DNA from: Strigops habroptila
Lineage: Eukaryota > Chordata > Aves > Psittaciformes > Psittacidae
Assembly (NCBI RefSeq): GCF_004027225.2
Contig: NC_044289.2
Span: 11,077,761 to 11,141,760 of the forward strand
Reading direction: 5' to 3'
DNA length: 64,000 nt
The notes under the pieces are model-generated. The model had not been told where the DNA came from. It did no database searches and worked only from the letters and a program-made list of their open reading frames with translations. This document shows, piece after piece, positions 49,816 through 61,800 of the stretch (position 1 is its first letter; each line of letters opens with the position of its first letter). The translations under genes were made by a program, and so were the position numbers.

Positions 49816-52800
49816 CTGCAAACTCATGCTCGGTGTTTCATTTCTGATTTCTAGTGACCTGACCATGCTCCTCCATCTCCTGCCTTCCTCTCCCATAGGT
49901 GATGCACATGGCAGCCCACATCACTGACAGTAGGGTGGGAAGTCCACTGAGCACGGCTTCCCTGATACTGGAGACAGCAGAGCTTCCAGCTGCTCCAGTC
50001 CTGAAGCACCCATTTGGCTAAAGGAACCACTCCCCAGTGAGCTGTGAGGAACATCCCCGGGGTCCTTGTGCAGCCCCAGGTGAGATGAGACCCAAGCCGC
50101 CCGGAGGGCGCTGAGCAGGAAGGTGATGTTTCCAAAATCACCACAGAACCAAAGACCACAGTATTGCTCTCCATGGCTGGAGTTCACCTGCCTGGGCTGA
50201 GGCCACCCTCAGACCACAGGCCAGGTATGTGGGGAACCTCAGAGGTGAAAATCACTATATCAACATAAAATACTGTTATTACTTGCTCTGGCGTGTAAGC
50301 AGAGCAAGCGCTTGAGGCTGTAGGCGTGAACGCTACCACAAATGGTTGGAAAATAAAGCTTTCTCTTCTCCTTCCCCAGCTGTGTTTACACCAGAGGGAC
50401 ACTGTTTGTGGAAGCTGGCAGCAGGGATTAGCCATGACAGAGCCCTGCCCTCAGGGGCAGGGAGTGCTGGGCACTCCTCTGCTGCCATGCTGCCACCCCA
50501 GCTAGGTGACATGAAACAACCCTGAAAGCGGGACTGCACACTGGTGTAGTGAATGCGGGACAAGCTACAGACTCATTGCTCCGCAGGGAAATGCCACCTT
50601 GTCACTCCTCTGCAGCTTTGCCATGAGAGCAGTAATGGAATTCCTGCCCCAGAGCCAAGTAGGCATTGACAAAACTACAGTTTTTCAGCTTGAATCCAGA
50701 TGTCAGTTGGATATGTGCACTGCAAGCGGAGCCCGTGGGAAACGCACAAGGCTTGGCTGGGGAGGAAGGTTCATCAACATGTTCTCTTTTATTAAGTACC
50801 ACCTTTCAGAGATGCTCTGACTGCATCCATACTGGAGAGACGAAAGCCCATTAGCCACAGCTAACTGGCAAAGCTATTCCTTACAAAATAGTGACTGGCA
50901 AGAGAAAGTAGCCTTTAGCTGCCAAGCACAGTGCCAGCACTACTCAGGGCTTTTAGGAGCCCATGGCATGGAGCAGCGCTACACTAGGCATATGGGAAAA
51001 CAGCGGGAATAAGCAGCAGGTAATTTCTGCACTAATACTTGTGATTTCCATAGTCACCAAAAGGTGACATTGTTCGAGGCTCGCAAAGCTTTGTGAGCGC
51101 TGAATTTGAGTATAACACAGAGGGTCTGAGCAGAAATAAAATGCTTGAGTGAGCAAATTACCAGCTCAGTGTGAAAGTGTCCCTGGGCAAGGTGTGCTGC
51201 AGCTCACATGGACCATTTCACTTCCACATCACAGGCTTTTTTAGCAGCCACTTGAAAAACATCTATTTTGCCTGGAGAACACCCCACAGCATCACAGATT
51301 TGAGGTCTGACTTGTGGTTCAAAGCATCTGTACTATAAATGGTCCCAGTGTGAATACATGGTGCTTTCTTAATAGTCTTTTGTGGTTGCAGCCTTGCTCC
51401 ATGTGTCATCCACGCTGGGAGGACAGTCATCACTTAAAGCCTTTATTTGAGATTAAAGGAAATTACAAGGTAAAAAAATAGCATGTGGGTAATTTTCTGC
51501 TGAGAGAAGAGTTGTTAAGAAAGGTCAGAAAGAGACAAATGGAGCTGAACTGGCCCCATTGACTGGGAATGGTGCAGTAAGGGTTTTGATAGGGTTTTTT
51601 TCTGCTTAGCAAACACATGTGTGCTGCAAACTCAGCTCTTTCCAGGAGTATCAATGCCAGGACCACATAGTGCAGTCATTCCACGCAAGTGTGTTGCAGA
51701 GCCTTAGAAATAAGGGTTGGGCTTGGGCTGACTTTAATTGACCTGACCCTGATCCACTTTATCCATCTTTACCACTGGCTTAACCAGGTGGTTGTGGTAA
51801 CTGCTGTGCTGTTGATATTTAATGAATGCTTTCCTATGAAGAACACCACACGTCCCTGCAACCAGAAGGCTCAAGAAGAACAAGTCTGTTATTTAATGGT
51901 CAGTGGTGACTTCCCACCTGGGAAGCCAGAGGGGCAACAACAGGGATGTCTGTTCCACCCAAACCCTTGCTTGGATATTTGTGTCAGCCCTACACTTCAG
52001 ACCTCATTTGCTTTCCCTTCCAGTTTTGAGTCACCTTTGAGTCACTTGTAAAGACAGCCAGCCTTGTGCTGGCTTCAGCTTCGAGGAACGGTGCTTTTTG
52101 AAGTGGAGAAGAGACCAAACCCCTCTGTCCCTTCAGCACAACAGAAGCCTCCCAGAGCCTTGCTGTTAGGAATAAGAAGCAAACAACTCAGGAGGTACAC
52201 ACAGTTACGAAGGGCCCCAGTGTGCTTTTGCTCACTTGGTTCACATCACTGTCCTGAGTTGGGAGCCTCTCCTGACCCCTGCACACAAGAGGAGAAGCAG
52301 GAGGATGCACATCTGGGCAGCTGCAGGAGCACCGGGCTGCTGGCATGAGGGTGAGGAATCAGTGCACACACTCACAGGGCTGGGGGATGCAAGAGGCACC
52401 CTGGGCTAGCAGGGATGATAATAGGGATGGGGACACATCTCATGCTTGGGGTAGTCTGGCCAAGTACAAGGCACCACAGGAGAATGCAATGGGGCCATCC
52501 TGGGGAAAGCAACTGCTCATCTGCACAGCCTGCCCATGGCTCTGGTCTCTGCTGTTTATTTATCTTTGTATTTTTAGGAAAAGCCCGGGCAGCAAAGTAG
52601 GGGTAAAACTGATGTTGGAAGCTCTCCCAGTGCTTATTTCCCAGGAGGTATATTTAAACTCCCCCCTTTCTCTTGCCCACAGGTTAATACCAGCTGTGGG
52701 TCAGGGTTGCTGACACCTGCAAACAGCTTCCCGAAGAAACCAAGAACTGTGCTTATGCTGGGCTTAGATATTTAGTTAATTTTTTTAAATGGTACCTTGC

Positions 52801-55800
52801 TGTTTTGATTGGGGTTTTTTGTTTGGTTTTTGCCAGAGAGCTCATTCTAAGTGGCCAAGGGAAGAAAAAGTGGTTAGATTAGTTACCAGTATCTACCAGT
52901 AAGATACTACAAATGCTGCTGTCATGTACAGACATGACATGCTGCTATACTGGTCATATTTGCAAGCATAGACACTCTCGGCCCAGACATCCATTGCTTC
53001 TGCAAAGGTTTTGTTTTGAGACAAAGCCCTAACTTATCTCAGCATTTCCCATTTAACTTCTGCAGCTTCCCCACAGGGCAGGGAAAACCTCTGCCCCAGG
53101 CAAGCCCCCACCGGTCCCCACACTGGACTCACTGGTGGGAACTCAGCTGTGACCCGCTCGGTTCCTGCTGGGGATCACAGGACCCTGCGGTCAATGGGAA
53201 AGGCAAAGCCCCAGTGGAGGAGCCTGCTCCCCAAAGGGACCTCATTTCCCCTCTGCTCTCAAAGGAGCTGGAAGCAGATCCAACACTGGCCTCCAAAAGC
53301 AGAAGCAGGTCTTGCATCGCACCATGGCCCCAGGCAGAATTTTCGCCAGCTCTCCATCAGCCAGGAGTGGGCAATGGGTTTTTCCCAAGGATATTCATGC
53401 AACTGCAGCCCCAAAAGCATTAGAACAACCTTAGGATGCCACCAAGCAGCTTCTCAGAGGGCTGAAGCCTACCTGGGTACACCTGAGAGTTGCCACTCTC
53501 CTGCTTGACGCTGCTCCAAAGGAAGCCATGACCCTCACACCACTAAATGCAATGCTAGCCTGAAATAAAGACCTATGAATCTCCACAGCAGAACCCACCC
53601 TCCAAGCAATACCGTAAGGTACAGATGAGGCTATCCTGTAACCAGGTTGCATTTTCCCTTCATGGACATTTCTGAGCAGCACAGAAATGCTCACCTGGCT
53701 CATGGCAACATGCTCAGCACGGACACAGGCACATCCCGGGATGCAGCCGCTGGCAGAGCCATGTGAGCTGCTGGAAGCCTGCTGCACTGATCCCCTAACC
53801 GGATTAAGACTGGAACACGGAAGGCCAATTCGCACCGAGCATCAGGCCACGCTAATGCATTTCAACCTATTCTGAACATCTACTGGACCAGAACAGCCAC
53901 CTGAACAGAGCTGTGGGGAAATCGGGCTGCTCCAGAGCCCGTAGGACAGTGGGATAGCACAGCTTTAAAAGTGATAGAGCAGAGAAAAGGAGAGAAATAG
54001 TGTCAGTGCTTGGGCTGTGGAAATGAGCAGTGGTCTGGGTCTGGAAACTGGGTTCACATTGCCATGCCATGGAAGTGAGATGCACACAGCTCGTCTCCTC
54101 CTGGGCCCTTGGGCTCTGGCTGCCCTTTGATTTCTCCTGTGGATAAAGAGAAGGAGCACACTCCATCCTGTGGAAAGATATGGCCCTGTCCCTCTTGTGC
54201 CAGCACTGTCAAGAGGAGCCAAGAGCAATCTGAACCAGCTGCACCAGCTAAAACAGAAACCTGAATGGGATGTGACCTCCTCCCATCATTATCAGCCAAT
54301 ATCATCCTGAGGAGGCCAGGAGAGGAGGGGGATGGTGGGTACAAGGCTTTCCTGGCCAAGCACACTGGAAGAAACCTGCCGCCTTCACCACAATGTGTGA
54401 TGCCTCAGTCACCGAAGGAAGGCTTTGCTGCCAGGGAATTACTGAACTTGATGCTACTTGCAAGACAGAGCCACCTTCCCACCAGTAGCTGGTTGGGATG
54501 ATGAGAGGTCCCTCCTCCTGCCTGGGTCAGTGCTGAGACCTCCACCATGTGGGAAAGGAGACCCTCCCAGTGCCTGCACCCCAAGGGCACCCGGCCCAAG
54601 CACATACCAGTCCCTCCCTGCCCTGGCCCTGATTTCCGAGGGAAACCCAGTGACAGGAGTGGGATGTGAGCCAGGCATGCTCCAGCAGGCCCCAGTGGGT
54701 CCCCAGACCGTGCTGGGGCAGGTCCCAGTGCAGCTTGGTCCAATCCCAGCAATAAGGAGGTGGGAACACATTCCTTTAAGCTGTTCCTTAAGCAAACATC
54801 CCCTATTCAAGGCACTGGGTGTAACAGAGCCGGGACTCAGCAACGGAGCTCTGCCATCCTGAGCAAAACCTCTGAGGAATGCTCAGAGGAGCCAAGGGGG
54901 GAGGCAAGGCAGAGCCATCCTCACCATTTTGCAGGAAGAGGAACGATCCTGCGAGGACAGAGGGGATTGGACCCTTCTTGCCCTCGTTGTAGGCACCAGG
55001 TACCAATATTTGCACTGTTTCAGCCCAGCCGGGCACGATGTGCTTCTCCTAAGGGTTTTAGCATCATCCCAAAGGCACAGCTCACCTACAGATCAAACCT
55101 CTGCAGGAGCAGCAGCACAGTGACCGGGATGGGGCTGGAACATGACCCCAGTGCCGCACTCAGACCTACCTGACCTCTCACACAGAGCTGGATTGTCCCT
55201 CCTGGGCCTGGCTCAGAGCAGCCTGAGCCCACAGCACAGCCCATCACCCTGCGACATGCTGGGAAGGAGCAAGGGAAGCCAAACCCCATCCAGAATGATT
55301 CCCCACACACCCCTTCCTGCAGTGCCTCTCCTGAGGAAATTCCACATGGAGCAGACTGCCCTGCTCTAGTAAAGGGGTCACTGACCAGAGCAGGGCAGAT
55401 ACACTCCCAAGCTAAGCATAAGCCCAGCTGTGGCCAGTTGACATGTCTTTATTTAAATCCACTTTTAGAAGGAGAACTGGGAGACACATGGGCCAACACC
55501 TCTGATGTTATCTCTGCAAGGCAGAACCTGGGGAGCCAAGACTTGTGCAGCGTTACACGTATGCAAAGCTCTGCAGCCCCAAACCCATGGTGCTTCCCCA
55601 GCTCTTCCTCCTGTTATCCAGGGCTGTGCTGAGAGCAGATTTCCATCCTCAGAGGCCACTCAAGTCATGATGGAGCTGGACCTGGTTTCACACCCTGTCC
55701 CATGGCTGAGTACTGTGTAGGAGCTGCAAAGTCTCTGTAGTGGGGCAGGGTAACAAGGATCTCAGATGAAACCTCTGGTCAGGGTGTTGTATCACTGACC

Positions 55801-57906
55801 AGTCAGTTGTACCACAGCCTGGCTGCTGTGACCAGCAGGAACACGCTTCTCCAGCCCCAGAGGAGACTCTGCATACCCAGGTTTTAGCTGCACGTGTTGC
55901 ACCGGGGGGGCTGAGCTGCCCTGCAGCCCCCAGCATAAGCAGGTAATTAGATTACAAGTGCTTGGCCAGACACTGCCACCCAGGCCACGAAAGGACAGGG
56001 AGGAACCAAGGGCAGCCTTTCTGTGACGCTGCAGGTCAGCACCACGCACCCCATCTTCTCTGCAAAGGCAAAAAGAAGGGAGAATGCTTTTGCCAAACCC
56101 AGCCTTCTCAGAGATACTTTGGTTGTGACTGAGCAGCAGAAAACAGCAGCATGATATTGCCCCCCTCAGACTTTTTCTATTATCACAGCCTCAGCTCATG
56201 AGCAGGATACTGTCACAGCAGGAAAAGGTCCATCTCCACAGCTGAGGGCAAGCAGGGCCGAAGGGATCTGGGAGCTTCCAGCTCCTCCTGAGCCAAATCC
56301 TACATTTCACCTCTCCACAAAGTGCCCAGGCAACACTTCTGGAGCCTGGTTTGTTGGGACAGGCCACACATGGGCATGTGCTGCCTGAAGGGCTCCTCGG
56401 CACTGGGGAGAGAACATCCCATCCATTCCAAACCCCACTACTTCAGGGAGGTAATGCTGGATTACCTCACTTGTGCAGGCTCTGACCAAGCCATCCTGCT
56501 CAGGCAGTAGCACAGCAGCACCAGAACTGAATGGGACCCCTGCTTTCCTCAGCCACACTGGTGGACCAGGGCTAGAGTCCATTCTTGTTCCATACCTTCA
56601 TCTCCACCCCAGACATTTAGGTCTGTGCCCAAACCCAGGTGCTGTGCTGGCAAGGGGAGCAGCACAGACCCAGAGGTGGCACCCACGTCCAACCAAGAGT
56701 GCAGATCATAATGCAATGTCACAGTGATGAAGCAGGTCTCAGGTCAAGGCACGAAGTCAGTCTGTCCATCAGGGCTAGAATCAGGTCCAGGAGCACCAGG
56801 CAGGTCCATAGTCATGGAGCTAGCACCAAACCAGGAGGAGAGTCGGGACGTTGAGGTCAGAACCAAGGGCCCCATAGCCTGGAACCACTGTGCCTATGCT
56901 AGAAGAAGACCTGAGGCCCTGGGCTGGGCTTAAATAGAGCTCCTGGGCCCATGGGCGTGGGGCCAGGTGAGGTTGGTCAGGGCCATTAAGGCCCATTAAG
57001 GCCCATTAGCGTTCTCAGGGCTCTGACACTTGCAGTGTCACATCCTGCAAAGCAAAGCTGGGGTTTGCCTCCTCCGCCACCCTGAGCCAGGGCACAGCAA
57101 GACCCCTGGAGCCATTAAACGTGGCAGACAGCAGGGTTTGGTCCCTCCATCCCTCCCTGTATGTGGTTTTGAGTGATACAGGAGCTATATTCATGCCCAG
57201 ATTTAGGATCTGGAGAGCAGAGCAGTGACTTTACATTGCTCTCCCTGGTCCCAGCTCAAGGTTGCTATCCCAGGACACCCAGATCACGCACCTTGCAGTG
57301 CCAGCTAGGGTCTGGCTGATCCCAGACTGAGAGTCACAGCACTCACACCTGGGGTCCTGGCCCCAGGAGATGCACTGTTCAAACTGGGCTTGCAGACCAC
57401 CAGCAGAAATATCAACTCTAGGGGCTATTGCATCGGGTGTGATTAAAAGGAGAACTGGCAGGAAGAGGGAGGAAGGTGGGTGAAGGGGAAGAGAAGCAGA
57501 GGGAGAAGGGGAAAAGGCAGATGCTCCTAGTGCTGGGTTCCCGGCAGGGCCGGTGCTGCTGGGGCATGCAGGGGGGCTGCCCCAGTGAAACGTGGCTGCA
57601 AGCTCTGCGGCAGACCGGGCACAGCGTCCTGCTGGAGCAAAGAATGTTTGCACAGAAACTGATCCTCACTGTGTTGAACAGGAAATTTCTGGAGATGCTT
57701 TAATTGATCTAATCCAGGGCCCTGGCTCCATTAATATCCTATAGGATCTCCTGGAACTCTTGTTTTGTTCAGCTCTTGGCTTCAAGGGCAGCAGGAGAAA
57801 TTGAAGCCAGATTATTGGGAAGAAAACAGCTTCGAATTTTAGACAGCTGTCTCTAGTGAAGTTGGCTTCGTTTCCAATCATTCCCCAGGCGTGATGCAAG
57901 CCTGGC
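49816..57906. other. Non-coding stretch upstream of ADA, no recognised gene
   Basis: No exon of a known gene was found, including CCN5 and KCNK15, which lie on this side of ADA in mammals. Several open frames of 120-137 codons occur in GC-rich parts (for example 54454-55173) on both strands at once and are taken as chance. A possible dispersed repeat occupies 56690-57020, and a purine-rich tract spans 57438-57516. Confidence 0.5.
56690..57020. repeat. Possible unrecognised dispersed repeat
   Basis: The first half repeats related phrases of the type CAGGTC(C/T)A..GTCAGT or AATCAGGTCCAGG. The second has a TTAAATAG motif followed by GGGCCCATGGGCGTGGGG, and then three tandem GGCCCATTA units at 56980-57008. 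This architecture is unlike the neighbouring unique sequence and resembles a repeat or LTR-like piece, but I cannot name a family. Confidence 0.25.
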
Positions 57907-58360
57907 TATAAAAAGTTTTCCCCCAGTGGCAGCAGAAACGCTTTGCTTAAAAGCAAAAGGTAAATAGCCAGGAACGGTGCTGAGCAAAGCCTGTGACCTG
58001 GCAGCCTCGCTCACCGCTCCAGCACCCGCCGGGACAGTGTTAGGATGATCCCTTGTGGATGCGGGTCCATGTCCGGGGTGCGGGTCCGGGTCCGGGGTGC
58101 GGGTCCGGGGTGCCGGGGTTCAGCCGGGATCCCGGGACCAGGGTGCTGGAGGGAGGTGCGGGGCCGGGAGAGCAGCCCCGAGCTGCGCCCCGGGAAGCCC
58201 GAGCGGAGTGGCCACGAGAGGGAGGCAGAGCCCGAGCGCTGCCGCGGGGCCGGGGCTGCGGGGCCGGGGCCGGGGCGATGCTGCCGGTTTAGCAGCAGCA
58301 CAGGCAAGCCCCGAGCGGGATCGCTGCCCGGCGCCCCGGGGGCATGCGGCTCGTCTGTAG
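57907..58360 (+). promoter_or_regulatory. Candidate orphan promoter: TATA box plus CpG island
   Basis: TATAAAAA lies at 57907-57914, followed by a donor-like AAAAG|GTAAAT at about 57960 and by a dense CpG island at 58030-58350. Together they look like a + strand promoter facing away from ADA. No coding exon could be recognised in the following 5.6 kb. In mammals CCN5 is the next gene on this side and is divergent from ADA, so this might be its start, but that is inference from gene order only. Confidence 0.35.
58061..58118. repeat. GGGTCCGGGGTGC-type tandem repeat with G-quadruplex potential
   Basis: Alternating GCGGGTCC and GGGGTGC blocks repeat across the start of the CpG island. More than four runs of three to four G are separated by short loops on the + strand, the usual pattern for a quadruplex. 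Confidence 0.75.
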
Positions 58361-58455
58361 GCCTGGCTGGGGAAAAGAGGATGAGCATCTGAATACACAG
58401 GTTATGGCTAAAGCCCTTTTGAAGAGCTATTTTCTCCTCCAGTGTCATTCCGGAT

Positions 58456-58895
58456 TGCAGAATCCCAGAATGGTTTGGGTTGGAAGGGACCTTTAAAGAT
58501 CACACAGTTCCAACCCCCTGCCACGGGCAGGGACACCTTCCACTAGAGCAGGTTGCTCCAAGCCCCTGTGTCCAACCCGGCATTGAACACTGCCAGGGAT
58601 GGGGCAGCCACAGCTTCTCTGGGCACCCTGTGCCAGCGCCTCAGCACCCTCACAGGGAAGAACTTCTGCCTTATACCTAATCTAAATCTCCCCTCTGTCA
58701 GTTTAAAGTCCTTGTCCTGTCACCACAGGCCCTTGCCAAAAGTTCCTCTCCAGGTTTCTTGTCGGCTCCTTTAGGCACTGGAGCTGCACTAAGATCTCCG
58801 CTTAAGGAGCCTTCTCTTCTCCAGGCTGAACAAGCCCAGCTCCCCCAGCCTGTCTCCAGAACAGAGCTGCTCCAGCCCTCGGAGCATCTTCATAG
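58456..58895 (-). mobile_element. CR1 LINE fragment, antisense to the window
   Basis: The segment begins with CAGAATCCCAGAATGGTTTG and continues GGTTGGAAGGGACCTTTAAA, CCAACCCCCTGCCACGGGCA and TTCTCTTCTCCAGGCTGAAC, the reverse-complement 3' portion of a CR1 subfamily. It differs in subtype from the copy at 49401. The 5' truncation point is approximate. Confidence 0.95.
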
Positions 58896-61800
58896 GATGC
58901 CAGGGCTGTGTCCCATTCCGTGTTCATACCAAAGATATCAGTTGTGGATGGGATATCTCGTAGGTCAGCAGCAGGACTGGGAAGAGGGGAAAGCCTGGGA
59001 AGTCCCTGCAGTTCAACTCCCATTTGTAAATCAGGGGCCATGGCTGTATATCCATCCTCTGTCTGTGGTTCAGCCCCAGTTAACACCATGACAGGTTGCT
59101 AATCAGCACCAGGTGGGGTCAGGATCCCATTCCCACCACAGGTTTGGTGTCCAAATGAGCCCCAAAAAGCACAGTCAGCAAGACCCTGATGAAACCCCCT
59201 CAGCAGGGGTGTCCTGTTAGCAGTGGGCATGACCCACCAGCCTAGGACATTATCACTCTCCCCAAATCAGTGGCCCCTTTGGATACTCCTGACACACCAC
59301 TGCTGAAAAACCTGAACATTCACTGACAGCAGAGATCAGTCACTACCAGGACCAGACATGCCTGGCAGGGAAGAAGCAGGCACAAAAGCTGCAGAAGAGG
59401 TGTGCTGGCTGCCAGAGGCCAGGGCCAGGAAAGCAGCTAGAGGGGGAATGAAATTCGGGGAAGCTTTTGTGGTTCAAGTTGCCAGGTTCAAGTGCAGACT
59501 TTCCAGTGAGACGCAGGAGAACCGGCTCTGCAAAAGTGGCTCAGACAGTGCCTCATGATTGTCTGGGGGCATTTTCAAAAATCAAAGACTTCTGAAAGAA
59601 CAACCTGAAGTCAATCCTGTTATGGAAAACCACTGCTTGCAAAGATCAGGCTTTTGAGGGATGCTGCAGAGAGGGTGGCACCCGCGGCACAGCGGAGCCG
59701 GTCCCCAGCACCGCCACATGCTCTGCGTGCTCTGCCAGCCCAGGGCCAGCATCACTCCCTGAGGCCAGAGCTTGTCTGCCTTGTGGCTTTCCAAGACAGC
59801 CCAAGAGCCCAGGGCTGCTCACTGGAACCAAGAGGTTAGAGGAATGCAAACCAGGCAGGAGGACTCATTCATCCTTCCCGCTCCCGGCTTCGGCGCGTTC
59901 CAGGCAGCCTTACTACAATGCAGCATTCTGTGCGCTGCAATCCATCCGTACACATGCCTGCCTCTCATCCCCTGCCAGGACTTACTCTCCCGAGGCACCT
60001 AGAGCTGAGTCTGTAATAAATCAGTCATCAGCCTCCATCCAAGACACGCACACCCCGGTTTGCTGTGCTGAGAAATGAGCGCCTCACTTTTCATCTGAAC
60101 ACCTGCAGCGGGCAGGCAGCCGCGCTGACCCAGCATGCGGCGCTGCCTCCTGAATGAAAGGCACGTTGCTGTTCAGACACTGTCTCCCTGCCTGGTTTGC
60201 TGTGCTCCAGCATTCTTCTTTTCCCCATACAGGGCAGGGAGCTGGCTCCCATATCCTGATCTTTCAAGGTCTGGGTGTTCTGGCCTGACTCAGTGCTGCC
60301 GAAGTGAGTTTGAATCCATCAGCCTCTGAATTCAGTGATGCAGGTGCTGAATGTGGCCATTGCTCTTTAACAAGGTGGGAGATTGGCAGCAAAATCCTTC
60401 CGGTGCACTGACAGAGGCTGGAAGGGAGAGCTGGGAATGGGCACATCATGCAGAGAGTGATGAAGGGATGTGCTCCTGCCCAGCCACAAGCATCTGGAGA
60501 AACATCTCCAGTGGGAGAGGTGGGCACAGGGGGATTTTGCCCAGGGCTCCTGCAGTAGCAGATCCAGCCCTGGGTACAAGCATGGCTCTGCCAGCCACAG
60601 GAGGAAGAGCAGCAGTGCTGCTCGGAGCTAACTCACCGTGCTGAGGCACTTGGGAAAGTCAGAGTGACCAGCGCCAGGACATGGGGTGCAGGAGGGCAGC
60701 CACGCTCCCAGAGACACCCAGTGAGGGTGGGTCAGTGCACGGTCCCACCGGGGACTCACAGCCTCAAGTTCCCTGTGCTGCACAGCAGGACATGGCGCTG
60801 CTTGGGGAAGCTGGAGCCAAGGCCAAACCCATCTGGCTTCGCTTTGCACACTGCTGAGATCTTTTTGGTTGGGTTTATTTTCACGCAGATTCCCAGAACG
60901 CAGAGATGGGCAGGAAAGTGAGAGCTTAAAGCAAACAGGAAAAAGGCAGGTTCCCTGGATTTCTATTTTTAACACTGCAAACAACATTAGTGTCATTATA
61001 TTTAGGGAAAAAAATGGGGTTTTGGAGTGTTTCCTGCCTCTCCTTTCAATACCTTCAGCTATTTCCTTGCAGATGTTTCCAGGGGCCAGGGCTCAGAGGC
61101 AGGAGGAGAGAAGCTGGGCTCTCACCCCACAGACCAGCCCAGGCAGGAGAAGGTCCTGGGGGAGGAAAGCCAGCTTAAAGCAGGTGCCTGTGGTCCTGTG
61201 TGGGGACAGGGAGGACAACCAGGCTGTGGAGGATGTGGCCAGGTCCAAGCAGAAGCTGCATGTCACCGCAGAACCTTCAAGCTGCCTCTCCATGAGTTGT
61301 AGCACCTCTGGTGCTATCAAAGGTGGCATAAGGGTGAGTGTAATGCAGGGGAAGGCACAGTGGCAATGTCATGGCATGGGTTTAAGGGAGAGAGGCTGCA
61401 GCAGCCGAGGCTGGAGGCTTTGCCCCATTGCAGAGACTCATTGCAGAGTCTGAGCAGAGCATCCCCAGGCCAAGCTGCAGGGCTGGGGCTGGTCTGCAGC
61501 AGGGGTTGCACCACTGGTCCCTCTCACACCCAGCACCACCTCTGTGATGGGGATCACACATGGAACCAGTGAACAGCAGCAGCAGCAGCATAGTGAGGTC
61601 TCAAAGCCAGGGGTGCACATAGAGGGTGGCTGGTGTTCCTTGGAGCCAGAGCCCCTTCACTTGTCCCTTCTCTACTCACATGCACCAGGCTGGTTTGGCT
61701 TCGCCTGCGCAGCAACGAGGATCTTCCTCTGCTCCGACAGCTCTCGGCTCGTTGCCTCGCACTCAAGGACTGCGGTTTGCAAAGTGTTTGTGTTTAATTC

